DNA of 64,000 nt, from positions 151,008-215,007 of the forward strand of contig CAWBXD010000005.1 of the NCBI GenBank assembly GCA_963792705.1, in the 5' to 3' direction. The position numbers and the translations under genes were made by a program. Of the stretch, positions 36,478-46,312 are shown one piece after another. The notes beneath the pieces were generated by a model. It saw only the letters and a program-made list of their open reading frames with translations. It was not told the origin of the DNA and ran no database searches. Every line of letters starts with the position of its first letter. Position 1 is the stretch's first letter. This stretch comes from JBBQVS01 sp963792705. Lineage in GTDB: Bacteria > Chloroflexota > Ktedonobacteria > Ktedonobacterales > Ktedonobacteraceae.

Positions 36478-37800
36478 TTATGACGCGGAGAGAATAGCAT
36501 TACCTTGTTGCTCCATCTCAGCGGCAGCTTTGGTAGGAGTGATCTTCCCATGCATCATATCGGCAATAATATCACCAAACGCTGTAGAGAGATTTTGCTT
36601 TGTCGTCATCAAACTTGGCTGGAATGTTGTGAGCGCACTTTGTAGTGTTGGCACAAATGCCGTTGGTTGGATGTACGAGTTCATCTGTGATATTGCATCC
36701 TTGTCTGCCGGAATATCGCTAAACTTGGCAAAGCTGATTTCTGGCTGTGTCTGTGAAGCCCACTTGAGGAACTCCCACGCCGCTGCCTTGTTTTTGCTGC
36801 CCGAGTAGATTGCAAGGCTATTGACCCCACCAGTGATAACAGGTTGCTTGATCGAAAAGATCGGCGCAACACCAATGTTAGGTGAACTTTTCTGAATATC
36901 GCTGAAAAGCCACGCACCAACGCGTGCGAAAGCAATTTTGCCCGTCTGTAGCGCACCCAGGTCAAAGGACCACGGACCGTTGGTTAATTGATCATAGGGC
37001 GGTGCCATGTTTTGTGTGAAGAGGCTCTGGTAGTCAGTCAGGCCCTGAATACCTGCAGGAGTATTGATTGTAATCTTCTTAGGATTGACAGGGTTATCAA
37101 ACACCTGCCCACCCTCCATACGCACCATCATATCATAATCCAGAATGTCTGTAGGGTTGATTGCGTACTGCGTTCCTTTCCCATTCTGAGATTTGTACAG
37201 TTTCTGTGCCATCACCTTGAACTGATCAAAGGTCATAGGTTTTACAGGGTCTGGAAAAGGAATACCTGCTGCTTGCAGTAATGTCTTGTTATAACCAAGC
37301 AAAGAGACAGATGTACCAATCGGCATGCCGTAGGATTTTCCGTTCCAAGAGTTAAGCGCAAGAGTTTGGGATGTCAGGCTTTTCGTCGCATCCTTGTAAT
37401 CGGAGAATGTTGTGAGATCAGTAACAGCACCACTATCGAAATAGGGTGCAGCCATACAAGAGCAGAGTCCTATGATATCATAGGCATTGCCACCAGCCGT
37501 TGTGGTCTTGAGCTTGTCCCAGTAGTTGCCCCAGGGGATGATTTCGGGCTTGATTTTGATGTTGGGATGCGAACTCTCAAAATTCGTAATCCAGTCCTTC
37601 ATGGAAGTGTCTTTTGCTGGTGTGTTGCTCCACCACCCAAACGTTAGGGTGACAGGACCAGAGGATGTCGACGCATTACTACCACCGCAAGCGGCAAATA
37701 CAAACGAAAATGCTACGAGGAGTGCGAACAAAAACGGCAATGCCTGCCGTGCCCTGGAAGGCTGATTTGCGTTCTTAAACGAGAGAGAACGGTGTAACAT
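36478..37800 (-). CDS. Sugar ABC transporter substrate-binding lipoprotein
   Basis: A 440-residue family-1 extracellular solute-binding protein. The start at 37800 is supported by AAAGGAG 9-10 nt upstream, and gives a typical lipoprotein leader: basic N-terminus, hydrophobic LFALLVAFSFVFAAC with the lipobox cysteine, then GGSNAS. Mature motifs: VTLTFGWWSNTPAKDTSM, FESSHPNIKIKPEIIPWGNY, GMPIGTSVSLLGYNKTLLQA. It captures the sugar outside the membrane and delivers it to the two permeases. Upstream promoter control by the neighbouring LacI protein is likely but no matching operator was found directly upstream. Confidence 0.93.
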   Translation of the reverse strand: MLHRSLSFKNANQPSRARQALPFLFALLVAFSFVFAACGGSNASTSSGPVTLTFGWWSNTPAKDTSMKDWITNFESSHPNIKIKPEIIPWGNYWDKLKTTTAGGNAYDIIGLCSCMAAPYFDSGAVTDLTTFSDYKDATKSLTSQTLALNSWNGKSYGMPIGTSVSLLGYNKTLLQAAGIPFPDPVKPMTFDQFKVMAQKLYKSQNGKGTQYAINPTDILDYDMMVRMEGGQVFDNPVNPKKITINTPAGIQGLTDYQSLFTQNMAPPYDQLTNGPWSFDLGALQTGKIAFARVGAWLFSDIQKSSPNIGVAPIFSIKQPVITGGVNSLAIYSGSKNKAAAWEFLKWASQTQPEISFAKFSDIPADKDAISQMNSYIQPTAFVPTLQSALTTFQPSLMTTKQNLSTAFGDIIADMMHGKITPTKAAAEMEQQGNAILSAS

Positions 37801-37961
37801 AGTCTGTTGCTCCTTTTTCCAACATCTCCGTTGGATGACATATGACCAACCGTGAATGTAGAGACAAAGATAGGAAAAATGCTTTGCTCGCTCTATCTCC
37901 TTTCTTCTATCTTGAGAAGCCATTTCTAACGCACCATTGCGTATACATGGAGAAAGGGTAT

Positions 37962-39038
37962 TTATGCCTTGTAGGTCGTGACCGATGCACGCTTGATAAG
38001 CTCCACCTCTAACATGCTTGTCACATTGACAGCATCGAAGTCAGCAACACGAGCTAGCAGGCTTTTCACAGCAGTGGACCCCAGAGCCTCCTTGTTGATA
38101 CGCACAGTAGTTAGGGCTGGCGTAAGGTGTTCAACCATTGCAATATCGTCAAAACCAACCAATGAGACATCTTCAGGAATGCGAAGTTCTGCCTCGCGTA
38201 ATGCTTTCATCGCTCCAATCGCAATTTCGTCATTCGCGCAAAAGATGGCACTAAAATCCGCACTACTCCTACGTGCCAACAAACGCTTGCACGCTTCGTA
38301 TCCCCCATCAGTTGAGAGGTTGGTTGCTTCATATAAAGCGTAGTCTACGGACAGACCAGCATCGAGCAAAGCTGTACGATATCCACTCGCTCTACGCTCA
38401 AGTGTATAAATCTTGTTCATTGGGCGTGGCGCATCGACTATCATAGGACCACCAATAAAAGCGATACGACGATGGCCTTCGCTAATAAGATAATCGACTG
38501 CTGCCCTTGCACCCTCGAAGTTGTCACCCAATACAGCATCAACAGAGATACCGGATACATAATTGTCAATCAAGACGAGCGGCAATTTCATACTCTGGAT
38601 GAGACGAATAGTCTCTGGCTCGGCTGGTCCGACCAGCAGGATGCCACCAAGCTTCATTTCATACAGTGCGGCTAACAACAACTGTGGTGTTTGCACAAGT
38701 TCACCGAGCGTGCGATATGTCACCTTGATATTTGATTTGCGTGCCTCGCTCTCAACACCATATAGGATGTGTGACCAGAAAGGATTCGCGGTAACCGCCG
38801 TCGAGTCGATGCTGGAGGAGAAAATAAAACCGATCTCCCTCAACGTGCGGCTGTTTTCGCGTGAACGAGCGTCCTGTCCTCTTGGCCCAAAATAGCCTAT
38901 CTTCGATGCAGCTTCGAGTACCCGTTGTCGTACATCCTCTGTAACATTGGCATGATTATTGAAAACACGCGATACTGTCCCAACCGATACATCCGCTTCG
39001 CGTGCGACATCCTTGACGGTAATTGTCCCTGTCGTCAC
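37962..39038 (-). CDS. LacI-family transcriptional regulator
   Basis: About 358 residues with a GTG start at 39038, chosen for AGGAGG 7 nt upstream; the longer frame adds 25 residues without family features. The N-terminus is a LacI helix-turn-helix and hinge (TVKDVAREADVSVGTVSRVF, NNHANVTEDVRQRVLEAA). The rest is a periplasmic-binding-protein-like effector domain (GGILLVGPAEPETI, RIAFIGGP, IFCANDEIAIGAMKALREA, VGFDDIAMVEHLTPALTTVR). It probably represses the mannan cluster until a sugar binds. It is divergent from the GH5 gene, with two likely operators between them. Confidence 0.93.
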   Translation of the reverse strand: MTTGTITVKDVAREADVSVGTVSRVFNNHANVTEDVRQRVLEAASKIGYFGPRGQDARSRENSRTLREIGFIFSSSIDSTAVTANPFWSHILYGVESEARKSNIKVTYRTLGELVQTPQLLLAALYEMKLGGILLVGPAEPETIRLIQSMKLPLVLIDNYVSGISVDAVLGDNFEGARAAVDYLISEGHRRIAFIGGPMIVDAPRPMNKIYTLERRASGYRTALLDAGLSVDYALYEATNLSTDGGYEACKRLLARRSSADFSAIFCANDEIAIGAMKALREAELRIPEDVSLVGFDDIAMVEHLTPALTTVRINKEALGSTAVKSLLARVADFDAVNVTSMLEVELIKRASVTTYKA

Positions 39039-39067
39039 GTACTTTCCTCCTGGTGTGTTCAACACAA

Positions 39068-39086
39068 TTGTTATCGTTTCAATGAA
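39068..39086. promoter_or_regulatory. Putative LacI-family operator 1
   Basis: The sequence TTGTTATCGTTTCAATGAA lies 30 nt upstream of the lacI start. Read on the other strand it differs at one base from the site at 39217-39235. The TTGAAACG-ATAACAA core is an imperfect palindrome with a central CG, typical of LacI-family operators. Its position suggests autoregulation. Confidence 0.65.
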
Positions 39087-39184
39087 ATTAGCATATTTTT
39101 GCCTGTAAGTCAAGGCTTTTATGTATGTGTGTTTATATCTGTCACAACATTTCGTCCTTAATATGGATGTGGACCTGTTTTACC

Positions 39185-39235
39185 TTGACATTTCTCTTGA
39201 AAAATGTTACCAATAGTTCATTGAAACAATAACAA
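39185..39235 (+). promoter_or_regulatory. GH5 gene promoter with putative LacI operator 2
   Basis: TTGACA at 39185-39190 is a consensus -35; 17 nt later comes TACCAA, a weak -10. The operator TTCATTGAAACAATAACAA occupies 39217-39235, just downstream of the expected start point and 25 nt before the ATG. A repressor there would block transcription of the hydrolase genes. The promoter call is by inspection only. Confidence 0.6.
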
Positions 39236-39260
39236 TACGTATCACAAGGAGGCTTTTTCG

Positions 39261-40628
39261 ATGAAGAAATTCCTGACAAAAAATGTTGTATACGTTAGCC
39301 TCATTGGGGTTGTATTGATTTCAGCAGTCCTTACAAGTGCCTATGTACGTCGTACACCTCCACCTGTGCAAACGGATTTTGTGACGCGCTCAGGCTCCCA
39401 ATTGTTATTACATGGACAACCATTTCGTTTCGCAGGTCCTAATATTTACTGGCTTGGTCTCGATGGGAACACAGGAAGCGTTGCTTACCCAACACATTTT
39501 CGTGTAGACGATGCGCTTGCGACTGCACAAGATATGGGGGCGACAGTAGTACGCGCACATACGCTTGGTATTTCGGTTGGATGCTCGCTCTGCGTAGAAC
39601 CGTCACTTGGAGTGTTCAATGACGAGGCGATGAAGCACATCGACTACGCGATTAAGTCTGCACACGATCACGGCATACGGCTGATAATTCCACTCACCGA
39701 CAACTGGCACTATTATCATGGTGGCATTCATGTTTTTACCGACTGGCGGAGTCTGTCCGCCACCTATCTCTTTTTCGTCAATGCAACTGTTATTAGCGAC
39801 TTTAAGCACTATGTTCAACACCTTCTTGACCACGTGAATAGCTATACAGGTATAGCTTACAAAAATGACCCGACTATCATGGCGTGGGAAACAGGCAACG
39901 AGATTAGTCCACCAACTCAATGGACCAAAACCATCGCCGAGTTTATCAAGGCTATCGATCCCAAACACCTGACAGTTGATGGCACTAGAGGCGTCGATGG
40001 CACGGCTTTAGCATTGAAATCTGTTGATATATTCACCGAACACTACTATCCAATCACACTAGGACTCCTTGATGCCGATGCAACTGTTGCGAAAAACAGG
40101 CAAAAAGTCTTTATTCTAGGTGAATATGATTGGACGGGCACACAGGGTGGTGATGCGCTGGCAAGCCTTTTATTCAGTATTGAACACAGTGGTATTGCTG
40201 GCGATCTGTACTGGGCATTGTTCGCGCATAACGATAGTCATGGTTTCGTGGCGGACGACTCAGGCTACTCGCTACACTTTCCTGGCGATACAGCCGATAG
40301 ACGGAGCCGTGTACAGGCTTTACGCTCCCACGCCTTTCGCATGCAAGGGAAAGCGGTACCAGCATATCCAGCACCAGGGATGCCTGTTATCACGAGTATC
40401 ACAAAAGACAAGATAGCATGGCGCGGCACAACTATTGCGACTACCTATAGCGTGGAGCGGTCAACTCTTGGCACACAAGGTCCCTGGACAATTATCTGTA
40501 ATCAATGTGCAAGCGACGCAATGACACCGTGGACTGATACATCCAAACCTTCCGGCACAGTATGGTACAGAGTGCAAGCGTATAATATGTCAGGCGTGGC
40601 TAGTGCTTATTCGCCTACATTTTCCTGA
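39261..40628 (+). CDS. GH5 glycoside hydrolase, endo-beta-1,4-mannanase-like
   Basis: A 455-residue exported enzyme with an N-terminal anchor or signal (FLTKNVVYVSLIGVVLISAV). The catalytic barrel starts FRFAGPNIYWLG and keeps the GH5 catalytic pair: acid/base Glu214 in WETGNEI and nucleophile Glu288 in LGEYDW. The 'rfaGpNiYwl' opening and WETGNEI motif are those of bacterial and plant mannanases more than cellulases. A C-terminal segment (about 370-455, VITSITKDKIAWRG to WYRVQAYNMSG) looks like a fibronectin III-type domain. It would cut mannan outside the cell into oligomers for the ABC importer. A GH4 gene follows 31 nt later. Confidence 0.88.
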   Translation: MKKFLTKNVVYVSLIGVVLISAVLTSAYVRRTPPPVQTDFVTRSGSQLLLHGQPFRFAGPNIYWLGLDGNTGSVAYPTHFRVDDALATAQDMGATVVRAHTLGISVGCSLCVEPSLGVFNDEAMKHIDYAIKSAHDHGIRLIIPLTDNWHYYHGGIHVFTDWRSLSATYLFFVNATVISDFKHYVQHLLDHVNSYTGIAYKNDPTIMAWETGNEISPPTQWTKTIAEFIKAIDPKHLTVDGTRGVDGTALALKSVDIFTEHYYPITLGLLDADATVAKNRQKVFILGEYDWTGTQGGDALASLLFSIEHSGIAGDLYWALFAHNDSHGFVADDSGYSLHFPGDTADRRSRVQALRSHAFRMQGKAVPAYPAPGMPVITSITKDKIAWRGTTIATTYSVERSTLGTQGPWTIICNQCASDAMTPWTDTSKPSGTVWYRVQAYNMSGVASAYSPTFS

Positions 40629-40659
40629 CCTACATTTCCTGAAAGGATCACTCTTCTTT

Positions 40660-41955
40660 ATGGCTCGACTGAAAATTGCGGTTATTGGAGCGGGTAGCTT
40701 TGTCTTTGGCCCAAGTATGCTACAACAAGCTATTCTTGAGCATCAGTTGCATGGCGTAGAACTCGCACTTGTCGATGTCGATGCTGAAATGGTCGAACTA
40801 ATGGCAGGCGTTGGGCGTCATATGGCACGTCAGGCCGATGTTCAGGTGCATATTTCGGCACACACGTCTCATACAGAGGCACTCGATGGTGCGGATTTCG
40901 TGATTTGCTCGGTTGCTCGTCAGGGCTTCAAACGCTATGAGATGGACTATCAGATTGTTCAGCAGTACATGCCAGGACACGAAATCACAGAATTTGGCGG
41001 TATCGCTGGCATCAGCAACTCGCTACGACAAATTGCGATGATTCTCGAACTTACAGCTGAGATGCAACGTTATTGTCCTCAAGCATGGCTATTCGATATT
41101 GCAAATCCTCTCCCTCGCGTGTGTCAAGCGGCTCACGAGCAGGGTATCAAGACAGTAGGCTTTTGCTCCGTCTCGCAATTAGCCTATGCTATGGCATGGC
41201 AAATCCTCTATGGGGAAGGGTTACACTATCCATTCATACAGGCACGCGAACGCTGGCATATTACAACGGCAGGACTCAACCACTTCGCCTGGCTTGTGAA
41301 TTTTATAGAGAAAGGCACCCATACTGATGTGTTACCGCGGTTACGACAAGCATTGGCAGAGGGGCATACATCGGGGAATCCGGTGAGCGAGGCTTTAGCC
41401 CGCGAAACAGGCTATCTCCTTGTACCCGTTGACGATCACACGCGTGATTTCCTTCGTCCAGGTATACCAGTTGCAACGATACCTCCGTTTCATGGCACCC
41501 GCGACGAGCGGCAACAGCGCGTCGCACTGCTACAGAGAATTGCTCAAGGTCAAGAAGGCTATACTTACCTTCTCAATAATCCTTCCTGGGAACGTCCTAT
41601 CGACGTTATCGCAGCCCTGGCCTTTGATAAACCAATAGCGATACATTCTCTCAACATGATAAATGAGGGACAAATTCCAAATCTATCGCGCTCTGTCTTT
41701 GTTGAAACGCCATGTCTAGTGACAAAAGAGGGTATTATACCGCAAACCGTTCTATTGCCTGAAACGGTGTTACCGCTCTGCCAACGCACCGCTCTTGTGA
41801 CGGATACTATCGTGCAAGCTGCTTTACAACATAGCCGAGCATTGGTACATCGCGCGGTAGAGCTAGACCCAACGGTGCTAGATACAGCCGCAGGGCTTCG
41901 CGCCATTGATGCTTGCCTGGAAGCACACGCAGATATGTTACCATATTACCAATAA
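40660..41955 (+). CDS. GH4-family glycosidase (alpha-galactosidase/alpha-glucosidase type), divergent metal motif
   Basis: A 431-residue NAD+- and Mn2+-dependent glycosidase. The start at 40660 gives the family N-terminus (IAVIGAGSFVFGPSMLQ, a Rossmann NAD site). Other marks: EFGGIAGISNSLRQ and WLFDIANPLP. The metal-binding Cys169 (GFCSVSQ) and His208 (AGLNHFAW) are both there, but the usual CHxV motif has lost its His right after the Cys. Specificity therefore cannot be read off; an alpha-galactosidase trimming galactomannan would suit the cluster. It sits 25 nt before the beta-mannosidase gene, with which it should be co-transcribed. No signal peptide, so it is cytoplasmic. Confidence 0.85.
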   Translation: MARLKIAVIGAGSFVFGPSMLQQAILEHQLHGVELALVDVDAEMVELMAGVGRHMARQADVQVHISAHTSHTEALDGADFVICSVARQGFKRYEMDYQIVQQYMPGHEITEFGGIAGISNSLRQIAMILELTAEMQRYCPQAWLFDIANPLPRVCQAAHEQGIKTVGFCSVSQLAYAMAWQILYGEGLHYPFIQARERWHITTAGLNHFAWLVNFIEKGTHTDVLPRLRQALAEGHTSGNPVSEALARETGYLLVPVDDHTRDFLRPGIPVATIPPFHGTRDERQQRVALLQRIAQGQEGYTYLLNNPSWERPIDVIAALAFDKPIAIHSLNMINEGQIPNLSRSVFVETPCLVTKEGIIPQTVLLPETVLPLCQRTALVTDTIVQAALQHSRALVHRAVELDPTVLDTAAGLRAIDACLEAHADMLPYYQ

Positions 41956-41980
41956 AGAATACAGGTCCCTAGAGAAAGTG

Positions 41981-44458
41981 ATGGAACACCGCCTTATGCA
42001 ACACATACAGCTTCCGAGTAACTGGCAATGCAAAAAACGTACTCCAACACATTCGCTCATCGACGATAGTAGTAGCACTTCCGGTTGGTTTACGGCGAGT
42101 GTTCCGGGCACGGTTCACCAGGCACTGTTAGCAACAGACCAAATTCCCGATCCATTTTATGGGCGCAATGAAGCACTTGTGCAATGGGTTGGCGAAAGCG
42201 ATTGGCTGTACCGATGCACATTCGAGCTTCCCACTGAGGCCACAGCAGAGGATTGTGTCGCGCTATGTTTTGATGGTCTGGATACCTTCGCCACCGTCTG
42301 GTTGAATGGTCAGCAGATACACACAAGCGACAACATGTTTATCCCTTATCGCGTACAAATTGCCTCGTACCTGTACGCAGGCAAGAACGAACTGCTCATC
42401 CTCTTTGAGTCGGCACTGCTCGGCGGCAAGAAACGCGAGGAGATACACGGAAAGCAAGCCGTATGGAATGGAGATGCCAGCCGCGTCTATGTCCGTAAGG
42501 CGCAATATCACTATGGATGGGATTGGGGTCCAATACTGCTTACCGCAGGTCCCTGGCGTCCCATGCACATCGAAACATACCGAGCGCGTATTGCTGACTT
42601 CTACTGTCCAATAGATGTAACCCTCGATCTTGAACATGCAAGCATTCAGGCGAATGTTACGTGTGAACTAGGATATACTGTTCAACCAGGGGATACGCTA
42701 GTACAACTTGCCCTTTACGCTCCTGATGGAGAATGCATAGACGAACAGGTGCTTCCCATCATAGGAAACACGATGCAGCACACGTTCGAGCTCGATGCAC
42801 CTCAGTTATGGTGGCCTCGCGGCTATGGTGAACAATCGTTGTACTCCGTGGTTGCAACAATGCATAGTTCCACAGGTGAAGAGCTGAATCGGCAAGAACG
42901 GCGTCTAGGGCTACGTCGCTTGCAACTTGTTCAGCAACCACTTGTCGAGGAAAGTGGTACAACGTTTTTCTTTGCGGTCAACAACACTCCTATCTATTGT
43001 GGTGGCGCGAACTGGATTCCTGCTGACTCATTTCTGCCTGCCATTTCACCCGAACGCTATCGCGCATGGTTACAGCTTGCCGCCGATGCACATATGACGA
43101 TGGTGCGTATATGGGGTGGTGGCATCTATGAAGAGGATGTATTCTACGATACCTGTGACGAGCTTGGTCTGCTGGTGTGGCAAGATTTTATGTTCGGTTG
43201 TGGTATCTATCCCGCGCTCGATTGGTTTCAGAAAAGTGTGCAGGCTGAGGCCGAGGCAACCATTCGCCGCTTACGTCATCACCCTAGTATCGCGCTCTGG
43301 TGCGGCAATAACGAAGATTACCTGCTTGCCCAAAGTCTAGGCAGCTATGATAGTTCCTACAAAGGGGATTTCACAACCACTGCATTCCCTGCACGTGCCT
43401 TATATGAACAACTCTTACCTGCTGTTTGCGCACAACTTGACCCAACACGTCCATATTGGCCCGGTAGTCCATATAGCGGGCAGAATGCTAATGACATATC
43501 ACAAGGCGATGCACATGTATGGGACATCTGGCAAAAGTCTATACCATATCAAGACTATCCGAAGACACCGGCACGGTTTGTGAGTGAGTTTGGTATAGAG
43601 AGTTTCCCAGCACTTGCGACGATAGAGAGTATTACACCGCCAGAGGAGCGTTATCCGCAAAGCCACACACTTGATGCTCATAACAAAAGCGATGGTGGAC
43701 AGAGGCTCCTAGCAGGATATATCGTTGACAATATTCGTATGCCTACTGATTTAGCAGACTATATCTATGCCAGCCAGTTCATTCAGGCTGAAGCGATGGC
43801 CGTAGCAATACGGGGCTGGCGGAGATATTGGGGGCATACAGACACACAAACGGGTGGTGCACTCCTATGGCAACTCAACGATTGCTGGCCTGTCACAAGC
43901 TGGGCCATTGTTGATTACATGCTTCGCCCAAAGGCAGCATATTACGTTGTGCGACGCGAACTGGCCCCTTTCGCGGTAGGATTGGCACCAGCACATAGCA
44001 CTTACGCAAAGCTATGGGTAGTCAATGGCATCACAACGTCAATTGATGCTAATGTAGAGGTATGTACCTGGACACTTGATGGTAAGCTTGTCGCGGAAGA
44101 GCACCGTGCTGTTACTCTAGCGCCAAATCAAGGCACTGAGCTAGGGCACGTTCGTCAACAAGACACACATGTTATCAGTGCGCGTCTACTGAAAGATGGT
44201 GTGACGATAGCCCGTACTGCACTGTGGCCTGAACCATTCAAGTATCTTTCACTCGCTGAGCCAGAGATCACTGTCGAGCGACTGGACACACAGATGCTAC
44301 GAGTGCAAGCAAAACGTCCTGCTAAAGGCGTGTGGCTCTCTGCCGAAGATGATGTACAATGGAGCGACAATATGCTAGACCTCTTTCCCAACGATCCACA
44401 CATTATCAAAGCACAAGGGTTAGGGTTCACAGAAGTACAAGTACGCTGGCTCACATAA
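41981..44458 (+). CDS. Beta-mannosidase, GH2 family
   Basis: An 825-residue cytoplasmic enzyme releasing mannose from the non-reducing end of mannooligosaccharides. Start 41981 is chosen because the longer frame overlaps the GH4 gene by about 50 nt. Layout: N-terminal sugar-binding jelly roll (WFTASVPGTVHQALLATDQI, PDPFYGRNE), immunoglobulin-like domain, then a TIM barrel with acid/base Glu445 in WCGNNEDY and nucleophile Glu536 in FVSEFGIESFP. The 'PGTvhqaLl...iPdPfyg.NE' opening and the WCGNNE motif are specific for beta-mannosidase within GH2. It completes the pathway mannan, oligomers (GH5), uptake (ABC), monomers. Confidence 0.93.
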   Translation: MEHRLMQHIQLPSNWQCKKRTPTHSLIDDSSSTSGWFTASVPGTVHQALLATDQIPDPFYGRNEALVQWVGESDWLYRCTFELPTEATAEDCVALCFDGLDTFATVWLNGQQIHTSDNMFIPYRVQIASYLYAGKNELLILFESALLGGKKREEIHGKQAVWNGDASRVYVRKAQYHYGWDWGPILLTAGPWRPMHIETYRARIADFYCPIDVTLDLEHASIQANVTCELGYTVQPGDTLVQLALYAPDGECIDEQVLPIIGNTMQHTFELDAPQLWWPRGYGEQSLYSVVATMHSSTGEELNRQERRLGLRRLQLVQQPLVEESGTTFFFAVNNTPIYCGGANWIPADSFLPAISPERYRAWLQLAADAHMTMVRIWGGGIYEEDVFYDTCDELGLLVWQDFMFGCGIYPALDWFQKSVQAEAEATIRRLRHHPSIALWCGNNEDYLLAQSLGSYDSSYKGDFTTTAFPARALYEQLLPAVCAQLDPTRPYWPGSPYSGQNANDISQGDAHVWDIWQKSIPYQDYPKTPARFVSEFGIESFPALATIESITPPEERYPQSHTLDAHNKSDGGQRLLAGYIVDNIRMPTDLADYIYASQFIQAEAMAVAIRGWRRYWGHTDTQTGGALLWQLNDCWPVTSWAIVDYMLRPKAAYYVVRRELAPFAVGLAPAHSTYAKLWVVNGITTSIDANVEVCTWTLDGKLVAEEHRAVTLAPNQGTELGHVRQQDTHVISARLLKDGVTIARTALWPEPFKYLSLAEPEITVERLDTQMLRVQAKRPAKGVWLSAEDDVQWSDNMLDLFPNDPHIIKAQGLGFTEVQVRWLT

Positions 44459-44553
44459 ATTTTTTGAGCTATACTATTTCAACATAGCCGCATTGCCTCA
44501 CCCAAAATCTTCCTTTCCATGAGCCACCTTGACGTTCTTTTCACGGCCTTCAT

Positions 44554-45168
44554 GAGGCATGTGAAGATGTCGCTGTCATTTCGACGTCTTTGACTCATGT
44601 GAGACCTCGTAGGAGGAGGCGGATGGTGGCAGTGGGATTGAGTCTGGAAGCGAAGCGCGAAGTCCTTGAGCAATTCCTTCCTGTGTATCGAGATGTCGTG
44701 GGGACGCAGAAGCGAGTGGTGCTGGATGATGTTGTCCGTCTGACGGGCTATCGTCGCACGTATGCAAGCTGGCTGTTGAAGCATGTCGATGAAGTGTGCA
44801 AGATACGAGCGCGTCTCGCCTGTGTGGGTGTGCAATCACAGAAGGATGGACCTGACGAAACGGTGTTCACCATTCTCGCGTTAAAAGAGCACGAACGGCA
44901 ACACGAGAATGCACAGGATGGAAAGGGGTCTGCCCTTCTCGTCTCAGAAGAGCAGGAACCGCATGACGAGACAAACGAGCAAGCGGGAACTGCCAGCACG
45001 GACTACTGTGCGAAGGTGCCTGCTCACCCCCCATCCTTCTCCTCGTCTTTCGAGGGACAAGGAGAGCCAGGCTCTGTTCAAGAGCCATCGTTTGAACGTG
45101 CTCCTTTGGAGCCATCTGAGGCGAAGCAAGAGCATGTGTCAGAGACATTGCTCGTGTCGGACTCCTAG
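44554..45168 (+). mobile_element. Transposase remnant, copy 2, fused to unrelated frame
   Basis: From 44554 to about 44782 the sequence is nearly identical to copy 1 at 33784-34010 and in the same orientation (MRPRRRRRMVAVGLSLEAKR on to YRRTYASWLLKH at protein level). After that it diverges: the frame runs on through a low-complexity, Glu/Ser-rich stretch (EEQEPHDETNEQAGTAS) to a stop at 45168 with no family resemblance. The transposase part is truncated even earlier than copy 1. The 17-nt end-like sequence is at 44567-44583 with one mismatch. The fused frame is probably not a real protein. Confidence 0.7.
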
Positions 45169-45185
45169 CAGCACCAATCAGAGCC

Positions 45186-46053
45186 GTGAAGAATCCTCTG
45201 AGCTTCACAATAGAAGAGGCCGTTGAGCAGTATCTGACGGCTCAGCAGCAAGCGAAGCGACGACCAAAGACGATGGAATGGCACGAGACCGCATTAGGTC
45301 TGTTCGGGCAGTATCTGCGAACCGAGTGTGAGTGTGTTCTGCTAGCACGAGACACTCCTATGTTCGCTCGGCTCGTGCGCGGTGCCAGTGGTTGGTAAAT
45401 GCTGGAGACCTTGCGCGAACGCCATTTACCTCGATTCCTCTTGTGAGAGTGGAGCCTGCGGTGATCCATCCTCTGGAAACGGAGGAATGGGAGCGGTTGT
45501 TGCTGGCATGTGAGTCGCCAGGGGAGCATGGGGTGATACCGGAGTGGGCACCCGCACGCAATCGAGCACTCTTGTGGGTGCTCTATGACACGGGACGCGG
45601 CTATTAGAGGTGTGTGCCTTATGTCTGAGGGATGTTGACGTAGAGCAAGGCATGCTTGTGGTGAGACGAGAGCAGTTTAAGGGAAGGCGACTGCCGCTAG
45701 GACACGAAGCGTTGGAAGTGGTGCGTGGCTATGTGGAGGAGCGTCGGGTGAGTGGAAGGCAAGGGGGGATGGAGCAAGGAGGTGTCGGAGAGAAGCCACT
45801 TTTTCTCTCGGAGACCGGGCATGAGCTAACCGAGAATGGGGTTGTGTCGGTGTTTGGTTGTCTGAGGGAACGAGCAGGGTTCACGCGAGAGGACATAGGT
45901 CCGACGTTGGTGCGAGACAGCTTTGCGCTGCGGTATCTGCAAGCCGGTGGAGACGTGTTCACGTTGCGAGACCGATTAAGGCATCAGGAGAGTGCTGTTG
46001 TCAAACACTTTCTCCAGAGAAGCGAGCAGGGAGGAATGAAGAATGAACGGTGA
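45186..46053 (+). pseudogene. Tyrosine recombinase (phage-integrase family), frameshifted relic
   Basis: Three consecutive frames together give one integrase. The GTG start at 45186 leads the SAM-like N-domain (FTIEEAVEQYLTAQQQAKRR). A shift near 45360 continues with RARCQWLVNAGDLARTPFTS. A second shift and stop near 45600 leads to RLLEVCALCLRDVDVEQGML. The catalytic Arg (DTG..RLLEV) and the beta-strand Lys (RREQFKGRRLPL) survive. The HxxR box is TLVR, so its His is lost, and the final Tyr is replaced by Phe (VVKHF). It is therefore dead twice over. It lies at the far end of the island opposite the tRNA fragment. Confidence 0.85.
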
Positions 46054-46312
46054 ATGCGGTTGCCAGAGAGGGGCTTCAGCGATGAACAGAGGGCTGATGC
46101 ACAAGCACGACTTCATGGGATGGCCTTCGACAGAGAACGTCACTCCCTTATATGTCTTTTAAAAGAATGTCTCATCTCTCCGTGAGCACTATCACAGCTT
46201 CCTAAAGCCTCTCCATCCTTGCAAACTGCTCAGCGAGTTTGCTTTGCTGAAAGGGTCTCACCCTTACATCAGTCTTCCTTCTTAGCTAAGGGATGAAACA
46301 GGGTCAGAAACT

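Noticed and set aside
44783..45168. Continuation of the transposase frame as a real protein
   Set aside because: Similarity ends at about 44782; the rest is low complexity with no family resemblance and is followed by another decayed gene.
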